A DNA stretch of 64,000 nt. Origin: Candidatus Ozemibacter sibiricus. Its GTDB lineage: Bacteria > Muiribacteriota > Ozemobacteria > Ozemobacterales > Ozemobacteraceae. The DNA lies in the NCBI GenBank assembly GCA_003327425.1, contig QOQW01000004.1:1-64000 (forward strand), written 5' to 3'. The number at the start of each line of letters is the position of its first letter. Positions within the stretch are counted from its first letter, which is position 1. The notes below the pieces were generated by a model, which was not told the DNA's origin, did no database searches, and was given only the letters and a program-made list of their open reading frames with translations. A program made the translations under genes and the position numbers. Below are positions 16,529 to 24,273 of this stretch, in pieces.

Positions 16529-16894
16529 ATGCGTCAGTTTTTGTACGGGTGCGGGGTCGCGTTGATGATGGGACTCCTGGTAGTGGCCGGAACGAACTTA
16601 GCGACCGCCGAGGATGCTCCGACCAGCGACAGTCCTGCCAAGGCCCCGGCTGAGTTTTTGTTCACCAAGGTCGGCGATGCCGGTCAGGTCAAGTTCAAGC
16701 ACGAAGGACACGGCAAGGCTGCATGCTCGGATTGCCACGAAGGGGCTGCTCCTCTTTTCCCTCAAGTTCGGGCTAAAGAGCCGTACAAAATGGCCGACAT
16801 CTACGCGGGCAAATACTGCGGAGCCTGCCATGACGGCAAAAAAGCCTTCGCCGCCAAGGGCGATTGCACCAAGTGCCACGCTTCTGAAGAGTAG
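16529..16894 (+). CDS. Triheme c7-type periplasmic cytochrome
   Basis: 121 residues: signal peptide (residues 1-27, ending NLATAED), then a c7/c3-like domain with exactly three CXXCH sites at 66-70 (CSDCH), 97-101 (CGACH) and 113-117 (CTKCH). Additional histidines in KFKHEGHGKA can serve as distal ligands. The segment MADIYAGKYCGACHDG recurs nearly unchanged in the 12-haem lipoprotein at 28261. It is a soluble periplasmic electron carrier. It is the first gene of a tightly packed operon with Rnf subunits, an NqrF-like flavoprotein and two octaheme cytochromes, so it probably exchanges electrons between the membrane complex and those cytochromes. Confidence 0.9.
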   Translation: MRQFLYGCGVALMMGLLVVAGTNLATAEDAPTSDSPAKAPAEFLFTKVGDAGQVKFKHEGHGKAACSDCHEGAAPLFPQVRAKEPYKMADIYAGKYCGACHDGKKAFAAKGDCTKCHASEE

Positions 16895-16908
16895 GGTCCG
16901 ATCAGCCC

Positions 16909-17198
16909 GTGAACACTGCCGCCCACCCGTCTGATGCCCCTGGTGTTTGCATCAATTGTCTCGATTGCATTTCGGTCTGTCCCGCGGGATTGCTGCCACA
17001 TTATCTGTATCACTTCGCGTTGGCCGGTCTGACCGAGCAGCTCGAGACCTACCGAGCGCATGACTGCTCTACGTGCGAAGCCTGCTCAGATGCTTGCCCG
17101 GCCTGCCTTCCTCTGGCGCAGCAAATTGCTGACGCCAGGGCTCGTCTTCAGGCCCCCCCATTTCTAAACCCTCCGCACCCATCAGCACCGACCAATGA
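16909..17198 (+). CDS. Mini-RnfC: stand-alone double [4Fe-4S] domain of the RnfC C-terminus (3' end uncertain)
   Basis: GTG start 14 bp after the cytochrome stop, with AGGG upstream. Residues 14-24 (C14, C17, C20, C24, CPAGLLP) and 53-63 (C53, C56, C59, C63, CPACLPL) are the two CxxCxxCxxxC cluster motifs of the RnfC C-terminal region (PAGLLPHYLYHFA; LPLAQQIADAR). The SLBB/NADH-FMN body of RnfC is absent. As written the frame stays open to 17625, overlapping rnfD by 430 bp with sequence that looks non-coding. Next to a C7 tract at 17153-17159, one extra C would end the protein at 17198 in an ATGA overlap with rnfD, and one fewer would end it at 17167. I give the coupled end (about 97 residues) as most likely. 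Probably a peripheral iron-sulphur subunit of the Rnf-like complex. Confidence 0.65.
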
Positions 17199-18163
17199 AC
17201 CGCATCGCCCCTGGTGGCCGGACACCCATCGCGCCTCGGAAACGCCTCATCCGATTTCCGTGGGTCATCAGCGTGGCCGTTGTGCCTCTCTATGTCGGGG
17301 CGGTCGGTCGGTATGGGCGGAAAGTTCTGGCGATGCTTGGACTCAGCCTGCTGACTGGGTTCCTCGTCGACACGCTGGCCTTCCGACTGCGAAGCGATCG
17401 CGCACCGCGCTGGTCATGGGTGATCTGGGTGGTCTTCCCGCTGGCCTTGTCGGCGGGTGTACCGCTTTGGCTCGTTCCCATCGGCTTGAGCTTCGGGCTG
17501 GTCTTTGGCCTTCACCTGTTCGGCGGCTACGGGCGCACCTTGTTTCCCACCGCAGCCGTCGGAATTGTGTTCCTCGCCCTCGGGTATTCCACCGCCTTCA
17601 ACATCACCACCAAACCGTTCGCTGATCCCGATCTGGGGTTCTCGCGATGGGCATCCCAAATTCCGCTGGCAGGCACGGTTTTCGCCGATCTTCGCAAGTT
17701 CGGAGATATCCCGATCACCGACTTTCTGACAGGTCGAATTCCAGGTGCCATCGGTGAATCGTACGGGGGCTATCTGATTCTACTGGGCGTGGTCCTGCTG
17801 ATCGCCGGGTTTATCGACTGGCGGTTCGTTTCCGCGGTGATTGGAGGCATGGTCACCTTTGCTTGGCTGGGTGCCCACTGGTTTCCGGGGCAGGTGCTCC
17901 CCCCCCACAACCAATTGCTGGCCGGCAGTTTCCTGCTCTACCTGACGGTGTTCGTCCCCTCTGATCCCTTCGCTCTTCCCCGAACGCCTGAAGGACGGTG
18001 GGCTGGGGGCCTGCTGTTCGCCTTTTTCACCGTGATGCTGCGCAGTTTCTCCGGATTCGCCGAAGGAGTCTGGTTCGCGGCGCTGCTGCTGGCCGTTTTT
18101 TCCCCGCTGATTGACCAGCTCGTCGGCGAGCATCTATACCGCCGGCCCCGAGGTTCCGCATGA
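17195..18163 (+). CDS. rnfD: RnfD/NqrB-family membrane subunit
   Basis: 322 residues, about ten hydrophobic segments, usual family length. Recognisable RnfD/NqrB blocks include FGGYGRTLFPTAAVG, the periplasmic loop around residues 165-190 and the C-terminal LTVFVPSDPFALPRTPEGRW. The characterised proteins carry FMN covalently on a Thr in this loop. Here the corresponding region reads GRIPGAIGESYGGYL without an obvious acceptor Thr, so flavinylation is doubtful. It should form the ion-translocating membrane core with RnfA, RnfE and RnfG. The start overlaps the probable mini-RnfC stop and the stop overlaps rnfG by 4 bp. Confidence 0.88.
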   Translation: MNRIAPGGRTPIAPRKRLIRFPWVISVAVVPLYVGAVGRYGRKVLAMLGLSLLTGFLVDTLAFRLRSDRAPRWSWVIWVVFPLALSAGVPLWLVPIGLSFGLVFGLHLFGGYGRTLFPTAAVGIVFLALGYSTAFNITTKPFADPDLGFSRWASQIPLAGTVFADLRKFGDIPITDFLTGRIPGAIGESYGGYLILLGVVLLIAGFIDWRFVSAVIGGMVTFAWLGAHWFPGQVLPPHNQLLAGSFLLYLTVFVPSDPFALPRTPEGRWAGGLLFAFFTVMLRSFSGFAEGVWFAALLLAVFSPLIDQLVGEHLYRRPRGSA

Positions 18164-18741
18164 CCCAGACCTGGCGCGACCTGTGGTTCATGCTGGTGCT
18201 GACGACCATCTGCACCATTCTGCTGGTCGTCGTCGAGGGCATCTATCAGACTCGGATGGCCACCGATCCCAGCTTGATGCGACGCGCCTTGCAACTGGTT
18301 GGATTGCCGCTCGGCGAAGATGTCCGGAGCACGTTCGAGCAGACCTTTACGACAGTCGCCCGGAAAGAGTATCCCGGCAGCTTTTTCATCGGAAAGCAAA
18401 ACCCAGCCATGATCATCCGCCAAGAAGAAGGGGCGGGGTTGTGGGGGAAAATCATCCTGCTCGTCGCCTATGATCTGAGGCGAGGCGCCATTTTAGGCAT
18501 CGACGTGCTCGAGCACAGCGAAACCCCGGGCCTGGGGGCTCGCATCGAAGAAGAGAAGTTCCGCGCCCAATTCCGCGGCCTGATCGCTCGGCATGGTGTG
18601 CGCGCGGCCAAGATCAAGTTTAAAGAAGGCGAATTCGACGGAGTCACCGGGGCGACCCTGACATCGAAGGCCGTCGAGGAAATCATCAATGCCGCCATCC
18701 GTAAGATCAAAACGGTAGCCGGGCCAGGGGGAACGCCATGA
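18160..18741 (+). CDS. rnfG: RnfG/NqrC-family FMN-binding subunit
   Basis: 193 residues: one N-terminal transmembrane helix (about 9-27) and a periplasmic FMN-binding domain. The flavinylation motif is intact at D160-GVTGATLTS, with Thr166 as the expected phosphoester-linked FMN site, and the family motif ETPGLGARI is at about 121-129. Attachment needs an ApbE flavin transferase, which is not in the window. Electrons would pass from the FMN of RnfG toward periplasm-facing cytochromes, which fits the cytochrome genes in this operon. It overlaps both rnfD and rnfE by 4 bp. Confidence 0.92.
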   Translation: MTQTWRDLWFMLVLTTICTILLVVVEGIYQTRMATDPSLMRRALQLVGLPLGEDVRSTFEQTFTTVARKEYPGSFFIGKQNPAMIIRQEEGAGLWGKIILLVAYDLRRGAILGIDVLEHSETPGLGARIEEEKFRAQFRGLIARHGVRAAKIKFKEGEFDGVTGATLTSKAVEEIINAAIRKIKTVAGPGGTP

Positions 18742-19358
18742 GCCTCACCAACACCCAAGCCTGGAAGGTGTTCGCCGAAGGCCTGTGGAAGAACAATCCG
18801 ATCTTCATCATGGTACTTGGCATCTGCAGCTCGCTGGCCGTCACCACGTTCGTCAAGAACGCCTTCGTCATGTATCTTGGCGTGGCCTTCGCCACCGTCT
18901 TCACCTCGGCCATCGTCGCCGCCATTCGCAAGCGCATCCCGGCCACGTACCGGATGCTCGTCTTCATGATGATCACCTCGACGCTGGTCATCGTCTTCGA
19001 CCGGCTGCTGAAATTGACCTTGCCCGCGGTATCGAAAGAAATGGGCCCCTATGTCGGGTTGATCATCACCAACTGCATCGTCATGGGGCGCTCCGAAGCC
19101 TTCGCCATGTCGAACACTCCCTGGCTGTCGGCTCTCGATGGCTTGGGAGTCAGTACGGGTTATGGGCTGGTCTTGCTCGCCATCGCGGTGTTGCGCGAGG
19201 TGTTCGGCATGGGCACATTGTTGGGGACGCCAGTCATGCCGGGAGGCTATCAGCGCTGCGGCCTGCTCATTTCGGCTCCGGGAGCCTTTCTGTGCCTGAC
19301 CGTCCTGCTGTTTTTGGCCAATTTTATCCGCGAGGCGAGGGGCGAGGGAAAAAAATGA
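18738..19358 (+). CDS. rnfE: RnfE/NqrD-family membrane subunit
   Basis: 206 residues with six predicted transmembrane helices and close similarity to RnfE/NqrD throughout (KNNPIFIMVLGICSSLAVT, VGLIITNCIVMGRSEAFA, REVFGMGTLLG). Cys30 and Cys113 sit in the half-helix motifs that, with the matching cysteines of RnfA, bind the intramembrane iron centre in Nqr/Rnf. It forms the electron- and ion-conducting heart of the complex with RnfA. ATGA overlaps at both ends indicate tight co-translation. Confidence 0.94.
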   Translation: MSLTNTQAWKVFAEGLWKNNPIFIMVLGICSSLAVTTFVKNAFVMYLGVAFATVFTSAIVAAIRKRIPATYRMLVFMMITSTLVIVFDRLLKLTLPAVSKEMGPYVGLIITNCIVMGRSEAFAMSNTPWLSALDGLGVSTGYGLVLLAIAVLREVFGMGTLLGTPVMPGGYQRCGLLISAPGAFLCLTVLLFLANFIREARGEGKK

Positions 19359-20143
19359 AGAATTCCTTTCTCCTGACGCTTCTGGCTGGCCTGATCTGTG
19401 GTCTCGGGCCGGGGGCCCCCTGCCTCCTGGCCAATACGCCCACCATGCCGATCACCCCCCCGATTACCGCGCCGGCCAGCGTCATTTCCACGCCAACCAG
19501 CGCCACCCCAGCGCCGGCCACCAGTTCCCATGTCACCCCCGGACCGTTCGCCATCGATGATCCCATGCGACTGTTGGTCATCTTCTTCGCCTCGGTCCTG
19601 ACCAATAACATTGCCCTGGCCTACTTCATCGGGATGTGCGCCTTTCTGGCCCTGTCGAAGAACACCAAGGTCGCCTTCGGCATGGGAGCCGCTGTTACCT
19701 TCGTGACCGGCCTTACCGCGATGGCCAATTGGTTGCTCAACCATTTCGTTCTGGTGCCGCTCGGCCTCGAATCCTTCCAATTCCTTGTCTTCATTCTGAC
19801 CATCGCCACTATCGTCCAGTTTCTCGAGCTTTTCATCGATCGGTATTTTCCACCCTTGTATGAGGCCTTCGGCATCTTTCTCCCCCTGATCACCGTCAAC
19901 TGCACCGTGCTCGGCACCTCGCTGTTCATGGTCCTGCGACAGTACCGCTTCTGGGAGGCGACCGTATTCAGTTTCGCGACCGGCCTGGGCTGGATGCTCG
20001 CCATCCTGTTGTTGGCAGGCCTGCGCCACCATCTGCCCTTCTGTCGGCCGCCCCGGTACCTGGGCGAGATCGGCACCGCTTTGTTGCTGGCCGGTTTGAT
20101 GGCGATGGCCTTCAACGGCTTCTCGGGCATGGTGAAACTGTGA
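19355..20143 (+). CDS. rnfA: RnfA/NqrE-family membrane subunit with N-terminal signal-like extension
   Basis: 262 residues, versus about 190-200 for normal RnfA/NqrE. The conserved part starts near residue 71 (MRLLVIFFASVLTNNIALAYFIG) and keeps both cysteines of the intramembrane iron site, C95 (IGMCAFLAL) and C183 (VNCTVLG). In front is a signal-peptide-like helix (MKNSFLLTLLAGLICG) and a Thr/Pro-rich spacer of about 40 residues. The ATG at 19355 overlaps the rnfE stop, which supports the long form. An internal ATG at 19565 would give the classical length but has no evident ribosome site. The extension would lie in the periplasm and could dock a cytochrome. Confidence 0.9.
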   Translation: MKNSFLLTLLAGLICGLGPGAPCLLANTPTMPITPPITAPASVISTPTSATPAPATSSHVTPGPFAIDDPMRLLVIFFASVLTNNIALAYFIGMCAFLALSKNTKVAFGMGAAVTFVTGLTAMANWLLNHFVLVPLGLESFQFLVFILTIATIVQFLELFIDRYFPPLYEAFGIFLPLITVNCTVLGTSLFMVLRQYRFWEATVFSFATGLGWMLAILLLAGLRHHLPFCRPPRYLGEIGTALLLAGLMAMAFNGFSGMVKL

Positions 20144-20170
20144 TGGGAAACAACATCGGGTGACCCGCTG

Positions 20171-21265
20171 ATGCTGTCGACGTTGCTCATCGCCCTCCTA
20201 GCCCTCAACGGGCTGATCCTTGGCATGTGCCTGTTCCTGCTCGGGGCTCGTCATTGGCTGGCTAGCTATGGCCAGGTCAAGATCCGAGTCAACGACGAGA
20301 AAGAGCTGCTGGTGCAGGGCGGCAATTCTCTCCTGCTCTCCCTTGTCAGCCAGAAGATCTTCATCCCCTCCGCCTGCGGCGGGCGGGGAACGTGCGGGTA
20401 CTGCCGCGTCAAGGTGCTTGAAGGGGGTGGCTCGGTTCTGGCTACCGAGCAGATGATTCTGACCCCAGCCGAGATCAAGGAAAAGAAGCGGCTGGCCTGC
20501 CAGGTGCGTGCCCGGCACGACCTGGTCGTGCAGGTCCCAGAGGAGTTCCTGGCCATCAAGGAATTCCAGACTGTGGTCAGTAAGGTCGAAGTGATGACAG
20601 ACCTGATCAAGAAGATCACTTTCAAATTGATCGACCCCAAAACCATCGTCTTCAAACCTGGCCAGTATGTCCAGGTCAGCTTGGTCCGCCCCGGGGAAGA
20701 GCCAATCTATCGCGGGTATTCGATCGCCAGCTCCCCGTTCGCCAATGACATCATCGAATTGAACGTACGGCGGGTCGAAGGCGGAGTGATGAGCACCTAC
20801 CTGCATACCCTCAAAGAAGGCGACTCGATGGTGCTGTCAGGCCCTTACGGCGAGTTCTTCCTGCAAGAGACCACCAACCGCAGCGTCGTCTGCATCGCCG
20901 GCGGGGTCGGTTTGGCGCCCATGAAATCGATCATTGCCTATTTGACCGAAAAGAAGATCGATCGCCGGGTCTACCTGTTCTATGGCGCCCGCACCCTGCC
21001 GCTTCTTTACGACCACCAGGTATTCGTCGAGATGGCCAAGCGCAATCCGAATTTCCGGTACATTCCTGCCCTCTCTGACGATACCGTCGGCAGCGAATGG
21101 AACGGTCACCGTGGCTTGATCACCAAGGTCTTCCAGGAGGTCTTTCCCGCCGGGGAACCAGCCGAAGCCTACCTTTGCGGCCCGCCCGTCATGATCGATG
21201 CCCTCCTGCCCTTGCTGGCGGCCAAAGGCATTCAGCCGAATGATATCTATTACGACAAGTTCTGA
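20171..21265 (+). CDS. NqrF-like NADH-oxidising flavoprotein (2Fe-2S/FAD)
   Basis: 364 residues in NqrF order: an N-terminal transmembrane helix (1-25), a plant-type [2Fe-2S] domain with ligands C69, C75, C78 and C110 (ACGGRGTCGYC, LACQ), then a ferredoxin-reductase module with the FAD motif RGYSIAS (181-187), the NAD pocket GGVGLAP (244-250), CGPPVMID (336-343) and the NqrF-like ending DIYYDKF. In Nqr this subunit oxidises NADH and passes electrons to the membrane core. It follows rnfA by 27 bp, where an Rnf operon would normally have rnfB and a full rnfC. It is therefore the likely NADH entry point of this complex. Somewhat shorter than typical NqrF (about 400 residues). Confidence 0.88.
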   Translation: MLSTLLIALLALNGLILGMCLFLLGARHWLASYGQVKIRVNDEKELLVQGGNSLLLSLVSQKIFIPSACGGRGTCGYCRVKVLEGGGSVLATEQMILTPAEIKEKKRLACQVRARHDLVVQVPEEFLAIKEFQTVVSKVEVMTDLIKKITFKLIDPKTIVFKPGQYVQVSLVRPGEEPIYRGYSIASSPFANDIIELNVRRVEGGVMSTYLHTLKEGDSMVLSGPYGEFFLQETTNRSVVCIAGGVGLAPMKSIIAYLTEKKIDRRVYLFYGARTLPLLYDHQVFVEMAKRNPNFRYIPALSDDTVGSEWNGHRGLITKVFQEVFPAGEPAEAYLCGPPVMIDALLPLLAAKGIQPNDIYYDKF

Positions 21266-21298
21266 AGTCTGACGATTTGGCACGACAAGGAGATATCC

Positions 21299-22753
21299 AT
21301 GCCTGAAAGACCCCGCCTGATCATCGCCTGTTTTTTGGTGTATTCCCTGGTGACGACGGTTTCCCCGTTGGCTGCTCGCGCCCAGGACAAAGGGCTTTAC
21401 ACGACGACGGCGATGGCCACCCCCCAGACGCAGAAATGTCTCGAGTGCCATGCGTCGATGAATCCCAATCTCTGCATGTCCTGGGAACGAGGCAAACATG
21501 CTACGCGCGGGATCGGCTGCTACGAATGCCACATGGCCAGCGATACAGATCCCGATGCCTTGGTCGACCACCACGGGTTCACCATCAGCCCGCTGGTTAC
21601 CCCGAAGGATTGCGGGCGTTGCCATCCCGCCGAGACCGCCTCCTTTCTTGGATCGCAGCATGCGAAAGGCGGGCGGGTGTTGCACTCGCTGTCGAACTAC
21701 TGGGGCGAGGTGGTCGAAGGGTATGCCGCCTCTCTCGGTGGGTGCCAAGCCTGCCACGGCTCAAAAATCAAAGTCGACCCGAAGACCCGCAAGATTTCGG
21801 CGGACGGGTATCCCAACTACGGCATCGGACGAATCAATCCCGACGGCTCCGAAGGCAACTGCTCGGCCTGCCACCAGCGCCACGATTTCCGTCTTGCAGC
21901 GGTGCGACGTTCCGAAGTCTGCGGGCGCTGCCACATAGGCCCCGACCACCCTCAGATCGAGATCTGGCAAGAATCGAAGCACGGCAACGCCTTTGATGAG
22001 ATGAACAAAGGCGTTGATTTCGACAAACCGTCCCTCTTGTTGGGTCAAGATCCGATCGCGGTCCCCAACTGCGTGACCTGCCATCTAGGAGGCACCATCG
22101 CCAGCGGGAGCGGTTCTACCCATGATCCAGGCGCGCGCCTCAGCTGGAATCTGCGGGATGCTATCAGCGTGCGCCGGAATGACTGGCGGGCCAACCGCTC
22201 GCGGATGCAGGCCGTCTGTCGCAATTGTCACAGCCCAGCCTTCGTCAAGAGCCATTTCATCCAGCTCGACAAGGCCGTTGCCCTCTATAACCACAAGTTC
22301 GCCCTGCCTGCCAAGGAAATCATCGAGGCCGTCCGAGCCGCCGGCAAACTCGACCCCTCGCCGGTCAACGAAAAGCTGGAGCGCGATTTCTGGCACTTGT
22401 GGCACCACCAGGGGCGCCGGGCCCGGATGGGCGTGGCCATGATGGGCGCTGATTACGTGCAATGGCAGGGCTTCTACGAAGTAGCGCTGCTCTTCTACTT
22501 CGAGTTCCTTCCCGAGGCCGAGCGGCTGCTGCCGGGCGTCACCGCCGCCATCATGGACCGTCCCGAGCACCGCTGGCTGAAAAAGGCCATCCATACACCG
22601 GAAGACATCAAGAAAGCCATCGCCGACGGCATCGCTTTCTGGGAGGAAGCATCACCAGAGCCCGGGCCGCCCGCCACCTCTTCCACACCCACTCCGAGTT
22701 CCGCCTCGGCATCGGCACCAATCCCAACCGCCACCGACTCACGACAGCAGTAG
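21299..22753 (+). CDS. Octaheme cytochrome c, hydroxylamine oxidoreductase (HAO) family, copy 1
   Basis: 484 residues: signal peptide (to about 28), then eight CXXCH motifs at 47, 74, 105, 149, 188, 208, 258 and 307. HAO-family landmarks are present: GPDHPQ with Asp216-His217 after the sixth motif, matching the catalytic Asp-His pair of HAO, SKHG, and the C-terminal block HHQGRRARMGVAMMGADYVQWQGFY in which Tyr386 occupies the region of the tyrosine that cross-links haem P460. Here WQG stands where I recall WHG as common in the family. Members oxidise hydroxylamine or hydrazine or reduce nitrite or hydroxylamine; direction cannot be read from sequence. The acidic, Pro-rich C-terminal tail has no membrane anchor. 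It lies 33 bp after the NqrF-like gene and directly before a paralogue. Confidence 0.88.
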   Translation: MPERPRLIIACFLVYSLVTTVSPLAARAQDKGLYTTTAMATPQTQKCLECHASMNPNLCMSWERGKHATRGIGCYECHMASDTDPDALVDHHGFTISPLVTPKDCGRCHPAETASFLGSQHAKGGRVLHSLSNYWGEVVEGYAASLGGCQACHGSKIKVDPKTRKISADGYPNYGIGRINPDGSEGNCSACHQRHDFRLAAVRRSEVCGRCHIGPDHPQIEIWQESKHGNAFDEMNKGVDFDKPSLLLGQDPIAVPNCVTCHLGGTIASGSGSTHDPGARLSWNLRDAISVRRNDWRANRSRMQAVCRNCHSPAFVKSHFIQLDKAVALYNHKFALPAKEIIEAVRAAGKLDPSPVNEKLERDFWHLWHHQGRRARMGVAMMGADYVQWQGFYEVALLFYFEFLPEAERLLPGVTAAIMDRPEHRWLKKAIHTPEDIKKAIADGIAFWEEASPEPGPPATSSTPTPSSASASAPIPTATDSRQQ

Positions 22754-22754
22754 G

Positions 22755-24215
22755 ATGATGGGCGCATACCGCAGAGTCATCATGGCAAGCGCAGTGGTCG
22801 TTCTCTGGTTCCTTCTGATCGGCCTGCCGGGGGCGACCGCGGAACTCCCCCTCTCCCAAGCGACCCAGAGCTGTTTGAAATGTCATGAATCGATGTCACC
22901 CAACCTCGTCGAGAGCTGGCGAAAGAGTTCCCATGCCCAGCACGGCATCGGTTGCTTCGAATGTCATCAGGCCAACGCCTCCGATCCAGACGCCATCCCT
23001 GACCACAACGGACATATCATCAGTACCTTGGTCACCCCGAACGATTGTGGCCGCTGCCATGCCGAGCAAGCGGCCAGCTTCGCTCGCTCGCGGCATGCCA
23101 CGACCGCCCTCCGAATGCGACAACCTGATGGCCAGGCCTTTGATGGCACCAAACCAGAGGTGTTCCTCGGGGGAGTGATGCAAGGGATGGCCAGCTTCCT
23201 GAACGGCTGCGAATCGTGCCACGGCAGCCAGGTCGCCATCGACCCCGAGACCCGACTGCCCCTGTCCCGCACCTATCCCAACCACGGCATCGGACGAATC
23301 AATCCCGACGGTTCGGTCGGCGCCTGCTCGGCCTGCCATCAGCGGCACGAGTTCCGCATCGCCAGTACCCGGCAGCCAGGCGTTTGCGGTCGCTGCCATC
23401 TCGGCCCCGATCACCCCCAACTCGAAATCTGGAAGGAATCCAAGCACGGCCTCACGTTCCATACCACCAATGACCTCGTCGACCTAAACCGCCGCCCCTT
23501 GCTGCTCGGGCGGCATCCGGTAGTCGTTCCCACCTGCGCGACCTGCCATCTTGGTGGGACCATCGGCGGCACTGCTCAGACCCATGACCCCGGCACCCGC
23601 CTCAGCTGGCGCACCGGACTCGAGGTCAGTTCCCGCACCACCGACTGGTCCGACAAGCGGTTGGCCATGTTCAATGTCTGCGCCAACTGCCATTCGATGA
23701 ACCTGATTATCAGCCATTACGAGCATCTCGACAAAGCGATCGCCCTCTACAACAAGAAGTTCGCCGAACCCGCCCGCGAGATTCTCGATCGGTTGAGGCA
23801 GGCCGGCAAGCTCGATCCTGCCCCATTCAATGAGAAAATCGAGCTGATCTGGCTCTCTCTGTGGCACCATGAAGGCCGCCGGGCCCGCATGGGCGCCGCC
23901 ATGATGGGCCCCGACTACGTGCAATGGCAGGGGTTCTACCAGGTGGCCTTGCGGTTCTATTTCGAATTCCTCCCTGAAGCTGAGCGACTCAGCCCGGGCA
24001 TTACCGCCGAGATCGCTGCCCGGCCCGAGCACAGGTGGTTGACCGAGATCGGGGGCACCAAGGAGGAAGCCGAAGCGGCCATTCAGCGCAGTATTCGGTT
24101 CTGGCTTGAATCCCAACCACCAGATCCAGGATCTGGCCAACCAGACGACGGGGCAAGCGCGACGATGGAAACGGCCCCTGCCATTTCCACCCCAGCCACC
24201 GAAAAAAGCCACTGA
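22755..24215 (+). CDS. Octaheme cytochrome c, hydroxylamine oxidoreductase (HAO) family, copy 2
   Basis: 486 residues, clearly paralogous to the preceding gene along its whole length. Signal peptide (to about 29), eight CXXCH motifs at 40, 67, 98, 152, 191, 211, 261 and 309, Asp219-His220 in GPDHPQ, and HHEGRRARMG with MMGPDYVQWQGFY (Tyr388). The insertion around residues 118-140 (MRQPDGQAFDGTKPEVFLG) is longer than in copy 1. It begins one base after the copy 1 stop, so the two are almost certainly co-translated and may form a heteromeric complex analogous to HAO trimers. Expected location periplasm; substrate probably a nitrogen oxide or hydroxylamine, with the neighbouring Rnf/Nqr-like pump or c7 cytochrome as redox partner. 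Confidence 0.88.
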   Translation: MMGAYRRVIMASAVVVLWFLLIGLPGATAELPLSQATQSCLKCHESMSPNLVESWRKSSHAQHGIGCFECHQANASDPDAIPDHNGHIISTLVTPNDCGRCHAEQAASFARSRHATTALRMRQPDGQAFDGTKPEVFLGGVMQGMASFLNGCESCHGSQVAIDPETRLPLSRTYPNHGIGRINPDGSVGACSACHQRHEFRIASTRQPGVCGRCHLGPDHPQLEIWKESKHGLTFHTTNDLVDLNRRPLLLGRHPVVVPTCATCHLGGTIGGTAQTHDPGTRLSWRTGLEVSSRTTDWSDKRLAMFNVCANCHSMNLIISHYEHLDKAIALYNKKFAEPAREILDRLRQAGKLDPAPFNEKIELIWLSLWHHEGRRARMGAAMMGPDYVQWQGFYQVALRFYFEFLPEAERLSPGITAEIAARPEHRWLTEIGGTKEEAEAAIQRSIRFWLESQPPDPGSGQPDDGASATMETAPAISTPATEKSH

Positions 24216-24273
24216 TGGTCGCCTGCGCTCGCCATTCGTTCTGATTTCGCCCCACGGCAGGAGGTAGCAAGAC

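Noticed and set aside
17199-17625. Extension of the mini-RnfC frame through rnfD
   Set aside because: The translated sequence is unlike any domain and overlaps conserved RnfD code; an indel in the C7 tract is the simpler explanation.
21270-21298. TGGCACG-containing stretch as a sigma-54 promoter before the first octaheme gene
   Set aside because: The required GC of the -12 element at the right spacing is absent, and the gene lies 33 bp inside an apparent operon.
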